From: Denticeps clupeoides
Lineage: Eukaryota; Chordata; Actinopteri; Clupeiformes; Denticipitidae
Assembly: GCF_900700375.1 (NCBI RefSeq)
Contig: NC_041716.1
Location: forward strand, 20,012,578-20,076,577
Reading direction: 5' to 3'
DNA: 64,000 bases
The first letter of the stretch is position 1. Every line of letters starts with the position of its first letter. Positions 1 to 11,157 of the stretch are shown one piece after another. The position numbers were made by a program, and so were the translations under genes. A model generated the notes under the pieces. The model saw only the letters and a program-made list of their open reading frames with translations, ran no database searches and was not told the origin of the DNA.

Positions 1-256
1 CTTTCTACATGTCTGTACATACATCTGCCACAAGGACAATTCTTTCTCATTTATTTACGACGCTACACTGCAGCCTTCTCAACGTGAACAGTAAATAAGC
101 ACACATCACCTACCCTGTAACTATATGACAACAACTTGTATGTGTAGAGCACTTCATTTCTCTCAACTCCACTTTTTGTCACATCACAAAGTAGTACATA
201 ATTGTGAAGCAAAATGATGTCTCTTTAGCAGCTTTGCCACATCTAAAGACTGCAAT

Positions 257-421
257 TTGAAAGGGAAAGTTAAGTGATTGTCATTGAAACACACAATGCA
301 CCCGGTGACACAACAAATCGTGTCCTCTTGCTTTTAACCCATCCCCCTTGGTGAGCAGTGAACCAGAAACCTTCTGATAACGGGGCTGTTTCCTTACCTG
401 CTAGGCCAACCTCTGCCCCAT
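257..421 (-). repeat. tRNA-derived SINE, family B
   Basis: This is one copy of a SINE repeated many times in the window. Read on the minus strand it has the family order: a tRNA-like head with a degenerate B box, then a 'caccaaggg..gatgggttaaaagcagagga' type body, and a tail ending in 'acaatgacaatcacttcac'. It is diverged, so it is an old insertion. Other copies lie near 13107, 24894, 38066, 48672 and 59488. Confidence 0.7.
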
Positions 422-446
422 CTTTGCAAAATAGCTTAAAAAAAGA

Positions 447-735
447 TTAAGATTTAAATTTGTACCTTGACTGGGCCAACTCTGGCCGTAGGTTCAGGGT
501 GATTGTCCGGGTGGAATTTCTCAACTCTTTTGCAGCCACTAACAGGTTTTCTTCCTGAACTGGCCTATATTTAACTCCATCCATCCTCTTACCAACTCTG
601 ATCAGCATGCCACCACCATGCTTCCTAGTGGGTATGGTGTGTTCAGGTTGTTGTGCAGTGTTCTCTACACAATGAGATTTATGGCGTGCGTGACTAATAG
701 TTGTTCTGTGGAAAGACACTCTGCAGATCCTCTAG
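447..735 (-). mobile_element. Tc1-like transposase fragment
   Basis: The minus-strand frame reads like the middle of a fish Tc1-like transposase. It contains PEHTIPTRKHGGG followed by KMDGVKYRPVQEENLL-type residues, close to the usual 'HPEHTIPTVKHGGGS ... MDGAKYREILEENL' stretch. Only about 90 codons remain; the catalytic DDE ends and the terminal repeats are not present. It is a dead fragment of a plain DNA transposon. Confidence 0.65.
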
Positions 736-936
736 ACCTACCTTGAACCTCTTGGTTACATCTCTGATTAACGCTCTCATTGCCAAACCGGTCAGTTTAG
801 GTGGACAAGCACGAAACCTAAAATTTTCATTAAATATTTATTGTCTTTCAGAATGAGCTATGGACGGCTGACAATATTTATGACATCAGGATGCACTCTA
901 TAACTGTACCCAAGTAAGTGGAGAACAAACATTTAC

Positions 937-1120
937 CAGGATGAGTAGATGCCTTTGATTGCCTGTTCATCATCACTCCAGCGACTAGGGTCCTCATACT
1001 TGCATGCCCGTCCTCCACAACCAATTGAGCATTGCATGTGACTGGGGATGACATAGCGCAATGTCTCACCAACTACAGTGTATCTTGCAGTGGGAGCACT
1101 GTTCCTCAAGAACGAGAAAC
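937..1120 (-). CDS. ptpdc1: ptpdc1-like exon (protein tyrosine phosphatase domain-containing 1), N-terminal part
   Basis: This single 184-bp exon encodes residues just before the dual-specificity phosphatase domain of PTPDC1. The blocks ARYTVVGETLR, CGGRACKYEDPSRW and QAIKGIYSSW match the family closely. It has an acceptor (cctag, 1121-1125) and a donor (gtaaat, 931-936). The donor splits the last Trp codon, so translation continues into an exon to the left, outside the window. The phosphatase core is therefore not visible here. PTPDC1 is a centrosome/cilium-related phosphatase in vertebrates (family knowledge). The next upstream coding exon may be 1452-1537. Confidence 0.75.
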
Positions 1121-1451
1121 CTAGGAAAACAATTGCTGTGTCCAGTATAAAGATGTGATGCATTTTGATTCAACTTCAAAGAAAATCACATATCTCGGTC
1201 AGGACTGCTCTCTATAGATGTTAGTGACTGTTTTTCTAACATTTAAAATACATAAAATCTAAGTAGATAGAGCTTCATAGAGCTGTATATTATTATCATA
1301 AACTAACATACACCATATACTATACACACAACTATAATCACAATTAATTATCTATAGTGCAATTCTCACTGCATTGTACTAAAATTATAATATTAATATT
1401 GCTGCTATAAATCCAGTGCCACACATTTAATCAAGAAAATATGCTGTGTAC

Positions 1452-1537
1452 CTGACTCCATGTCAGTCAGAAGGAACACCACTGGTTTGTCCTCAACCGC
1501 CCTGTCAGCAAAATGGCATCTACTGCCATTGCAAAGA
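1452..1537 (-). CDS. possible upstream coding exon of the ptpdc1-like gene
   Basis: The minus-strand sequence has a donor (gtacac after GGAGTCAG) and a plausible acceptor (ctgagcag). Its open frame ends in phase 1, which joins correctly to the phase of the exon at 937-1120. The encoded residues (…VEDKPVVFLLTDMES) are not ones I recognise from PTPDC1. The call rests on splice phase alone. Confidence 0.3.
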
Positions 1538-3274
1538 CTGCTCAGAGGAGAAACAAAGGCTTCTATAAATCATCGAAACAATTCATTTTGCAATAATGAG
1601 CTGTTTCATGATTCAGGTACAGTGGCCAATTAACAGAATAAAGCAAAAAAAATTACCATGCAGAAAGAGAGAGGAAAATCCATGGTCAATCGTAAACTTG
1701 AACTTGTCTTGATAATAGTTTCTCTCATTTCTTTGTGAAAAAAAATGATTTTCCATTGAAGTACACATTCAATTACTGTAACAATGAAAAGTTCCGATCA
1801 GATGTCTTCATGTCTCCCAAAAAATGTCAAAAGGAAAAAGTCCATCACACACATTCCTTTCTGAAGGGCAAACTGTTTCCAAAAGCCAGTGAAAAACGGC
1901 TAGTAGGAAAGGATGATTTGATCAGTGATGAGGTGAGAACCAAATCCAACTGAAAATGCAGCTGATGTGGATGCTGCATTTCACAGGCGAGTTAAGAGTG
2001 ACAAATTAGACAGCTATTTCTGACTCCTCTAGGATTAACCCACAAATCTCATTAACACAGAAGCACCCAGAGAGGCAGAATGGGGGCAAAAAAAAAAAAA
2101 TCATCTAAACCAGTCGGGTGAGAGCCACGGCTTCTGCAGAAATCATATTGTACTAGAAAAATGGAATCATGTCAGCATTACATTTTTTCATTTTGTGATC
2201 TTACACTAACATACACCATTAATTGACACATTCTAATTGTTTTTCTGGTTTTACTTTTAAGGTTTCTACTTTTATGCATGTTTTGTTCCCCAGCGCTGTC
2301 TCATGTGAGAAAGCCTTGTACCCGATAAGGCTTTTCACAATTAAAGAGCTCTTGGTACATTGAAATCAACACACCACATGGGCAAATCTATCAACAAGCT
2401 CCCACTTGTGTTTGGGAAATGATGATGCTGACCTGAAGATTCAGGACTAAGCAAGTGATCAGCAGCCAGCAACTGTGCACTACAAGCTAATGGGACTCTG
2501 GGAACAAGCCGATTGACTTACACTTAACAAATCTAATTAAAGCTATTTCATCTAAGCAGTAGAGGAGTATAAATACACAAGTGACGCAGTTGCAATTTTG
2601 GCCTATTCGTCAAACACTTTCACAACTAGAAATCTAAAAAGCATCATAACTCACATCTGATACTGATTTGTGGCTTGTTTTTTTTATTTCAGTTTTGACC
2701 AAAATATATGATGCATTATATATGGATTTTATATGATCCACACTCCTAATTACAAAGACAACATTGTAGAGGTAAGAGGAAAAAATATTAAATTTGTTTT
2801 AAATTGTTGACTTACAATTAAGCTTTAAGCTTATATATATATTATGTTCACACACAACCGCTTGCTCATATCATAATGTAGAATTAGGCAAGGAGGGCTT
2901 TGCATAATTTACATACAGTCACAAAATCCAGCATCTGCTCAGTATCATGACAGAAGTACTATTCAAAAATGACAAGGGCAGTCTAGTAATGTTTTTAAAA
3001 CATTTAAATTCATAGTCATGACAGAATTGCCCCTTATCAACATTTCATTTTCTAAAAAACTATTTAAAAGTAAAAGAACACCATGGGTTCACTTTTCTGT
3101 AGCAGTAAAGTGCTTTCGTAAAAGTTAACAGCAAATGATTAAATCCCTTGTTCTGGTATTTGGTAGGAATGGTCCGTGTTGGTCCCCATAAAGTTTAAAA
3201 CCAGTCTGGTTCTACTTCTTTTTCTTTTGAGCCCCTTTCAGAGAAGAGAAATGCAGTTTTAGTATTTGACCACA
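1538..3274. other. no gene seen; AT-rich spacer
   Basis: No convincing exon was found between the ptpdc1-like exons and the 3' end of the AIG1-family gene. The short frames here lack splice sites and family signatures. The right part (about 3050-3274) is probably the 3' UTR of the AIG1-family gene. Confidence 0.5.
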
Positions 3275-5155
3275 TTATGTTAAAAGTGACGAGTGACCTA
3301 TAATGACGCCACTCCCACCTTTCCCTCCACCTCCATCCGCAGCTCTCCACATCACTTGGTAAAGCTTTTCTCCGAGCAGGTACAGAGGTACCATGCTAAA
3401 AGCAGCCACCCCAAGGAACAAAGTCAACCCTGTGGAACTGAGACGGGCCATTATGGGGTAGACCCAGATTCCTGAGATATGGTGGACCCACAGGACCCTA
3501 CAGAGACAATAAAACACAGATTCAGGTGACATGCAGAGGTGACTTCTACTGAGTTTCTGAAACCTACCCAAGAAACTGTTTGAAACTGATTATGTATTTA
3601 TGTGATACTGAGAGCATTACCATGCCAAATAAACAACAGAAAACAAAGCCAGGGACAGGATGCCTTTAAGTCGGCTAGGATATTTATGAGGTTGAAGGTA
3701 CATCTGCAGAAGGATCAAGGGCAGGATTATGGTGTGCTGTGGAGGAAGGACATAAAAGAGGGTTAAATGGGACCCAAGGTGGCTTACAGTCTTTGACTGA
3801 AAAAATGTAACAAAATGTTGTCATTTTTTCCCAAATGCGTCAAGGGCCAAAGATACTCTCTGATTTAACCACAGTTGTAGGCAGATACAACAATGAAATA
3901 ATAGATATAATAGATATGAGAGTTAGAATGGAGAAGAAACAATTCGAACTGGCCACATTCCGACTGCGGACCTGTTTCCTTACCTGCTAGACCCCCTGTT
4001 GCCACCAAAACTGCCCTGACCAATCAAAGACTGGACCCCTCAGAGGGTATACTGCTGAATCTGGCACCAAGTCATGACCAGCATGTTTAGGAGATTCTAT
4101 GACACAACATTCTAGCAATCATAAACTTTCATTTTCATCTGACCCTTGTCAAAGTCATTAGTGTCCTTACACTTCCTCATTTTATTCTGCTTACAACAAC
4201 ATTAACTTCGAGGTCAAAATGTTCTATATATCTGACCAATTATATCTTATTATCTACGTGTCTTCGATTAAGCTAGCTTTTTTTTTTTTTTTACCGTAAT
4301 CAGAATGTTGTCAGTTTGAATTGCCACTGAGCAAAGAACCATCCTCGGGCGCTGAATTACATAATGAATTACATATAAATAATGAATATGAACATTATAT
4401 TGGCAAGTTAGAAGCATAACATATTATTAAAGGTTTAATATGTGCATTTTCAAATCCAGTCAACCTGTGTCATGTTCTCTTGCTCAGAGAGTCAGGATGA
4501 CATGGATTTAAAAATGTTCCATTAGAAAACACTGTACTCACCAACGCATGATTGAGCCATGTCGGAATAATCTGGTCTATGAACTTTGGATAAACCAGCT
4601 CTCTGTCATAGGAATAGAGCACCCAAAAGGACGAAAATACAAACTGGGGAGGGGAAGAAATGTGATTTCACTGTAGATTGCAGATTTAAATCACAATGTG
4701 AGAATGTAGAGGTGTGTTACCGTGGCAACAGGGAAGGCCAGAACAGAGAAATAAAAGTCTCCGATCTGTGAAAGTAGAGCAGGGAGTCCGCCACGGGCGC
4801 TTTTAACACTGACGGCCACATGAGCGAGGTCAGTCAAAACACAGATTCCAAAAAACACTGTCTGCATCACCTGAAGTGAGAAATAAAAGAACAACAACTT
4901 TATTTCTTAAGGTCGTAGGTCAAGGTGGCAAAATGATGCATCATAAATCCATTCATTGGTTTTCAGTGAACAAGGGAAGTTCTTTACCAGGTTAATAAAG
5001 GTGAGGTATTTCCATCGACCTCCATACGTCTGCGCTCCAGGGTGTTTGGCTGTTATTTCTAACGAACAATTCCTCCAAAGAGTGAAGACATACCACGTAA
5101 ACACAGCAGCGTGGACACATAAACAAGACTTCCAGCCGAACCGAGGAGTCGCCAT
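3275..5155 (-). CDS. AIG1/ADTRP-family FAHFA hydrolase, complete
   Basis: Five exons join in phase: 4988-5155, 4721-4870, 4542-4643, 3621-3736 and 3275-3497. They total 759 bp, or 252 residues, the usual family length. The family are multi-pass membrane threonine hydrolases that cleave fatty-acid esters of hydroxy fatty acids; ADTRP also affects TFPI. Signature blocks are QTYGGRWKYLTFINL, VFFGICVLTDL, VLAFPVAT, WLNHALHT, WVHHISGIWVYP and YLLGEKL. The catalytic Thr (about residue 52, in KYLTF) and catalytic His (about residue 141, first residue of exon 4) are both kept. The start ATG at 5155 is followed by a hydrophobic first helix. Residues mix AIG1-like (FFGICVLTDL) and ADTRP-like (GEKL, ATFVF) features, so I do not assign one paralog. 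The Gly-rich C-terminus lacks the usual Lys-rich tail. Confidence 0.9.
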
Positions 5156-5489
5156 GTTGGATCAAGGCAACTTCCGGTCGGTCGCGGTTGCCAGATCGCG
5201 GTAATTATCAACTAGAGAAGGGAAGCTGCTGGCGAAACTGGCTCAAAATACAGGCAATAGTTATTTTAATAACTTTAAGGTAAGGCCCTTTTATGGGACA
5301 TTAAATGGAAGATGTAATTTAAATTTGTGACGAAAGCAGTCATAAGAGTCATAATTACAAAGTGCATAGTACAAAGGGCTCTTGCTGTTACTAAACGCCA
5401 CATAAAAGCAAAAGCATGCAGAACAAAATTTTGATTGGATTATTTTGACTGCATTATATTCTTTAATTGACAATTTAAGTAATTACAAA

Positions 5490-6015
5490 ACCCTTATGTT
5501 GCACTATACAGCACTTCACCTTTTCAGCCTCACACAATACCCCATGACAATCACTTCACTCCACAATGACAAAGTAATGACAAAGTTAGTAAATCTATTA
5601 TTATAAATAATAAATAAATGATAAATATTATTAAAAACATGCACAGACATATTCACCGCCATTACCGAATACTTTGTGTGAGAACATTTTTTGAAATTAC
5701 AGCTTCAAATCTCTTTGAGTATGAAAAAGAATTAAGCAGATTCTCCTGCTTCACAGAATCTCTCAAGCTCCATCAGGTTAGATAGAGAACATTGGTGCAC
5801 AGCCATTTTCAAAACTCTCCAGAGATGTTCAATTGGGTACATTGTGAACATCCTCCTTTAGCGGCCGATAATTTAGATAATAAGATAATTTACTTAAAAA
5901 ACACATTTGGAATTTACCTGTGTTGTTATTGACTAATATAGACAAATTTGTGACAAACATGGACATTTTTAAGAAACCAGGGAGGGGCAAACACTTTCAC
6001 AGTATTGTATATGTG
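5490..6015. mobile_element. Tc1-like DNA transposon relic
   Basis: The stretch 5690-5840 keeps wording typical of fish Tc1-like elements: 'acagcttcaaatctctttgagtatga', then 'ctctcaagctccatcagg', then 'tgcacagccatttt', then 'ctccagagatgttcaattggg'. The right edge (about 5960-6010) looks like a worn terminal repeat ('gggcaaacactttcacagtattgta'). The centre is deleted and no transposase frame survives. The limits are approximate. Confidence 0.6.
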
Positions 6016-6835
6016 GTTTTATTTCTCATCTGCTTCTTCTTTTAATATGACATCAGTACAAATTAGCCCATAGGTGTTATAGTCACTTAGTAGAAAGAAT
6101 GTGTTATGCCCCTGAAAGATCCCTCTAGATATACAAACCTCATTATGATACAATATAACTATAGGCCGGTGCAGAACAATGCCATTTAGTTCTTTGCAGT
6201 AGATCTAGCTCTAGACCTTTGTCACATGTGGTGTTTCTTGTATTCTGTATAGGTGTAACAAAACCACACCTTATAGAGGTATACTTATTAAACTGCAGCA
6301 TATAATAGAGCAGAAAACATTTCTTGTGTCTTCTGTGATAAACTATTTAGTCCAGATGTTCCTAATTAACACTGGTATAATTTGTAACCATCGGTTTATT
6401 ATAACTTGGGCCTAGACATCAAGCACCAATCAAGGTATCAAGACAAGTATTGCATTTTTCCTGATAATTATCCTATTATGTGCAGTGATGTCTGGCCCTA
6501 TATAAACTTAACAGTTAATATATAACAAAAACGTAAAAGATCAAAAAGCAAAGATATACTCAAATCTTTTCCAAAATAGTATGGATTAGGGCAAATGAAC
6601 AAGAAACAAGTGTATGTAATACCATTACAAACAAAAGAACTCAATTTATTAACAGAAGTCTTAGGTTGATCATAACTGAAAATGAGGAATACAGCCGCAG
6701 TTGGTCTTGTACATTCTCTATAAACAGACCTGTAAACTAAATATTGCTTCAGTACATCAGGATTGAAACATTATCATTGCATATTTGTTCTATTTCCAGA
6801 TGAATTTGGAGAAATGGAATGCCCTGCTCCACGAC
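6016..6835. other. spacer or 3' UTR, nothing else seen
   Basis: AT-rich sequence with no exon-like frame. The part nearest 6835 would be the 3' UTR of the hAT-derived gene. Confidence 0.4.
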
Positions 6836-8978
6836 TCACCGCAGTTTCTCTGTCTTTGTTTTTACTGACTCCTTATAAAGTAAAAGTCTCTCTGTAGTGT
6901 AGGCTGCCAGACGGTTTCTCCTGGCCCGAAGAATGCAAATTGCCATTGGAAAGAGCCGATCAAAGCCCCCTGACGCTGCAGGAATTGCCAGGAGCCAGCG
7001 GCAAATGTTCTGTAGTTGAGGAAAACGACAAGCTGCTTTCCAGAACGCCTGCGGAGAAGTACTTCCTTCCATCAAAGGCTCAGCCAAGTACTGGTCCACC
7101 TCGGAGACTCCCATGGTCTTGGCAGGAGGTTCCGAAAAAGCAGAAATCTTCTTGCGCTTGATCCGCTTGGAGCTGGAAGGCCTTTCGCACTGAAGATTTT
7201 GGCCTTTGGTCACTGTAGGCAGGGTATCGTGGTTAACAAGCATGAATTCCAGTACACTTTGGGCCTGATATTTAGAAGGTGCAACCAGAACTTGGTCTTC
7301 AGCTATACGATGGCCCTCACCAAATGGCTGCAGCTTGATGCGTGGATCCAGAACTGTTGCTAGGATCAAGTCCCTCTGCAGCAACAAGGGCTGGAAGTGA
7401 GCGTGCAAGCCGGCACGAAGCCCTTTGCAGAACAGAGTGTAGCTTGTGGACCTGGTCTGGAGGGATTTATCCAGGCAAATTAGAGTAGGGATGACCAGAG
7501 AGAAGGTGACCCCATCATGCTGAAGCACCTGAATGGCCTCCTCAAAGGGTTCGAGCAAGCCAATGACGTCAAGCACCTGCTCCCTTCTCGCCCGGACCTG
7601 GGGTGGAGAGCAGGACGAATCTTTAGCCTCCGTGCGGGCCAGCGCCAGGACAGACATCACGGAGCGCCAGGCGGCTTCCTGGAGCATCCTGCGAACGCAC
7701 ACCAACATGGAGTTCCACCGATAGCTGCTGGGGTTGTATGGAGCGGCGAAGGAGAGTCCGCTTTCCTTCACCAGGACCTCGTTCCAGTAGGCGCTGCTGC
7801 GGAAGAAGGCGACCACGCCGTGCACCTGCTGGAGCACGTTCTCCGCAGCCCACGAGTTCTCCAGGGCGTCCCTCATCACCTGCTGCAACAAGTTCACTAT
7901 GCAACCAGCACGTGCGCCGAACGAGATTTCGGAGAAACAGTCACCGGGCGAGACGTCGCTCAGGAATCTCACAAGGTCGTCTTCGTCGGGGTCACTTTTC
8001 TGACGAGAACACATGACCTTGTAGTCACAGAAAAGGTCGTAGGCCGTTATGGTGCTCTTGGCATCGCTGTTAATGATGTAGCCAATGTTATCGGGAAACA
8101 GGCCGTAGCTCAGAAGCACGGCTTCCGCCTCCCGAGCCACCGCCGCGTTCACATTCGCGCCGTTTATGTGGCGAAAGGCAACTGTGGGTCGCTGAACATT
8201 CCAATCATCATCGATAAAATGCAGCTGGACGGCGACAAAACGGTCACTGCCCTGGCTGGACCACAGGTTGACGCCGACATGGATCATAGCGTCTCCGCTG
8301 GCAACGGCGACAGCGCTCTTCAGCTTTCTGATCAGCTGCGGCTTGATCACCTTCTCCACGTCGTCGTACAGCTTCAGCCCGATGGTGCGCTGGGACAGCC
8401 GGGGGTACTGTGGTCCAATCGCGGCCATGAAGTTACGGAAGCCGGAGCTCTCCACAAAGCTGAGGGGCAGCATGTCCTCCGCAACCATTCTCAGCACTGC
8501 GTCTGTGATGGATTTCGGGGGGGACTGCTGGAGCCTGCCGCCGCCGCGACTGCCAGTCTGTTTCTTTACAGTTGGAGAAGCGGCTTCCTTCAGTTTTAGA
8601 ATATTCTGGTTCTTTTTCCCCTTCAGCTTCCCCTTTTGCACTTCAGCCCCCATTTCAAAGTGTCTCTGTTGAAATAAAGTGTGCAAATTCACAGTCAGAA
8701 CGTTTTATTTTATAATATAAACACAGTAACACTATGCGTGTAATAGTAGTCATACCTCACTCACATCACTTTCAGAATCGGAACTCCCACCCAGAACATC
8801 ACAATGGAAATCAATCTGAATACATATTAGTGAACATATTTCAGTGAGAACCTTCAAAAAAGGAAAATAGATATACAAACTTCCATAAAAACCTGTGGCA
8901 ACGTACCTCCCCCATTTCCAAGTGTGTGGGCAGCTGGACGTCCATTGCGGCAAACGTGCCCGTTTCTGCTTTTCGCAT
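6836..8978 (-). CDS. hAT transposase-derived protein, probably domesticated, 653 residues
   Basis: Three exons join in phase 0: 8907-8978 (ATG at 8978), 8756-8815 and 6836-8665. They carry good splice sites (gtacgt, gtatga; acceptors tgtattcag and tttcaacag). The product begins with a short acidic Ser-rich exon (SSDSESDVSE), then a basic linker, then a hAT-type RNase H-like body. Recognisable blocks are LHFIDDDWNVQ (family: HFID.DWKLQ), INSDAKSTI (family: TDNA.NM) and a C-terminal dimerisation segment FW..ACRFPQL…WLLAIPAASGGF. The first catalytic Asp of the 'TTD.W' motif is replaced by Asn (VNLW, about residue 177). The C.AH signature is also lost (RAGCIVNL). No BED zinc finger is present. 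The frame is unbroken over 610 codons and GC-rich, unlike a decaying transposon. I cannot name an ortholog. Confidence 0.7.
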
Positions 8979-9315
8979 AATTGTGGAACGTCAGTGGGTT
9001 TTTATGCAGTTGTCAGTTCTATCAAAGACGAAAAAGCAGAGTATACACTTTTGCTGCTTTGTGTTTCAGACTAAATTCACTCGAGTTGAGTTTCACAGAT
9101 CTCAATCCGATAGATTGGTGTGTAGAATATGCCGGACAAACCCATAGAGCATATGGCCGCCTCACAGATCTTACTAGACAAAGGATCTGCTGCTAAAATC
9201 TCAATGACAGATCCTACAGGAAACATTCAGACGTACAGTCCAAGTACCTAAGCGCAGATTTTAATATTTAGGTTTTTTATTTGGAAAAGACCCGCACCGC
9301 ACAGTCCAAGCATAC

Positions 9316-10126
9316 CTTCCAGGAAGTTTAGCAATTGCTGCCCACCAATTGCCGGGTACACTGTGTGCCTTGTAGAGGATAAGGTCCTTTTTGGGAGTCC
9401 AGGATGATTTCTTCAATTCCGGTTTGAGATGATAATGCCACCGTTCCCGACACTGCTTATCTCGTCTGCCTTTCAGATGTCTAGCAATCAGGTCCCAATT
9501 TTTCGCTCCGTATATCCCGACCGGTTCAGTCACCTCAAATAAATACAACAGAACACTTGGGCTCACAATCTGTGTCATCAAAACACAACAGGATGAAGCA
9601 TATGCAGGTAGTATCTCACCTTATCATCCTCCTCTTTTGTCCATGCTCCCATCACCAATTCCGGATCAAGAATTTTCATGTATCGCTGCTGACAACGATG
9701 ATGTGTGCGCCCCTGTTTCAAAGTCACTTGTGTTCAGACGTTCCTTAAAAAAAAAAAAAATAAATACAATAAAAACTTCTTACCGGTAAAAAACTAGCAA
9801 TGGTCGTCCAGTCGTGTGGATCAAAGTTGTTGACCAATATTCAAAGATTTTAATCCTGTCATTTAAAAAAAAACATTAATTTCATGTTAGTTCCACCAAA
9901 AAATTATGTGCCGATATGGCAAAACAGGAAGTGTTTGTGCCAAACGCATGTTTGGAATTGGCAAAGTATGATGCGTATGTTTAGTTTACCGATAATGGGC
10001 TTTTCGTAGTCTAATATTCCCATTAGAACGCGTCTATGCCTACCTCCTCTTTTGTCCATTTAATGTCGACTCTTAAAGACTTTCTGTTCCGCCACCGGCT
10101 CCAGTGTCTCCTCCTCCATCTCTTTT
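9316..10126 (-). pseudogene. mybl2-like MYB DNA-binding domain relic
   Basis: Four exon remnants in the right order keep splice sites. 10044-10126 is the N-terminus to IKWTKEE. 9784-9855 is repeat R1, ending VNNFDPHDW..IASFLP. 9620-9712 is GRTHHRCQQRY…LDPELV..AWTKEEDDK. 9316-9533 is R2/R3, with ARHLKGRRDKQCRERWHYHL and WTPKKDLILYKAH. They are closest to B-MYB (MYBL2). The frame is broken in the first exon (EQKVFKSR and IKWTKEE lie in different frames). It is broken again in R1: a 7-bp insertion between LKSL and VNNF, and a stop directly after the splice. R3 has lost key residues: EED became PKKD, LLPGR became LPGR, NRW became NWW. The exon carrying the end of R3 (TDNAVKNHW) was not found. Lost paralog after genome duplication is the likely explanation. 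Confidence 0.75.
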
Positions 10127-10250
10127 CTGAAATAACGTACATTTTCTGTCACATAAAGACAGAAATCATAGAATGTTCATATGAATGGCACATATGAACC
10201 TGATGTACACACTGGCCAAACTGAAACGCCATAACGCAGCCCTTCCTCAA

Positions 10251-10484
10251 CTCAGTAAAGCCAGCAGTTGAGTTCTGCAGCTTGCTGGATTTTCTCTTAC
10301 TCTTTTAGCAAATCTCCACTTCCACAAAGTCGTGCATGTCTTCACAAACACACACACACACACACACACACACGTGGGCTTTTCAATTTCTCCACCCGAT
10401 AAGTTATGCAGCATGCTGGCAGACACACATGGCGTTGTGAAGGCGTGTAAGAGAAGAACAGAACTCACTGCTGGCTTTACTGAG
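10251..10484. repeat. inverted repeat, about 40-50 bp arms
   Basis: The left arm (10251-10300) contains 'ctcagtaaagccagcag' and 'ttctcttac'. The right arm (10447-10484) is its reverse complement with a one-base difference in the core and a shorter spacer. The loop of about 146 bp holds a (CA)n run at 10345-10372. It could form a hairpin or be the end pair of a small foldback element. Confidence 0.65.
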
Positions 10485-10539
10485 ACGGGAAGCTTCCTTC
10501 AACACGACTTTTCGACTTTTCTGTCCAGGATACAGCGGG

Positions 10540-10900
10540 TCGTGTTCAGCTGCGCCCCGGTTCGTCGTCGTTGTACGAGCAACTGGTGAAAAGCCAATTC
10601 AACACGTCAGCTCGGGGCTCAAACTTAACAAGAGCCACAGTTTGTCTGCAGACACGTTGGAGCGTTTTAATCACAGTTCGCGTTTCTCGGCGGCCGCAAA
10701 CACACGCAACCGCGGCGGAGAGCAACTTCCAAACACAAAGACGCGCCCCGCTTCCCGCTTCCTTACCCCGCAGGGTCCGAGCAGCACGGCGAGCCACGGC
10801 AACGACGACGATTTACGGAGAAGTCAAGTCTCGCAGAATCCCGCGCGATTCTGGAGCGCGCCGGTGTTACGGGAAATCCAGTTCCCCGTGGTCCCCAGCC
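10540..10900. promoter_or_regulatory. CpG-rich segment, possible old promoter of the mybl2 relic
   Basis: GC- and CpG-dense sequence (many cgcg, gcgc and ccgcgg) stands in an otherwise AT-rich region, directly upstream of the first relic exon on the minus strand. No ORF here looks real. This fits a former CpG-island promoter, but no transcription start can be shown. Confidence 0.4.
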
Positions 10901-11157
10901 GCTTCTTCATCATCTTCACCATCATCATCATCATCATTCTCTGGTATGGATCATTCTAGATCAATTGATCATTATATATTCTTTGCTTTCGCCCCTGAAT
11001 GCTTTAAAAGTCTTTTCCAATTGGATTTTTTTCATTTTTTCCTTAATGCCAGATATTTAACTGCTGCTCGTTACAAGCAGCAGATGTCGCCAGTACACAA
11101 GTGACTTGTTGAAGCAGCCATTCTGAAGAACTAACAAAACACATGTGCTGAAACTCT

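Noticed and set aside
3935-4350. Two short pieces resembling SINE family B (about 3935-4000 and 4294-4350)
   Set aside because: Each keeps only the head region; too short and diverged to annotate as separate elements with confidence.
7517-8599. 360-codon open frame on the plus strand inside the hAT-derived gene
   Set aside because: It is the mirror of a GC-rich true coding exon. It has no family resemblance, and the opposite frame shows hAT blocks.
10571-11104. 177-codon plus-strand frame in the CpG-rich block
   Set aside because: CpG richness lowers stop frequency; the residues are low-complexity Arg/Ser/Thr with no family match.
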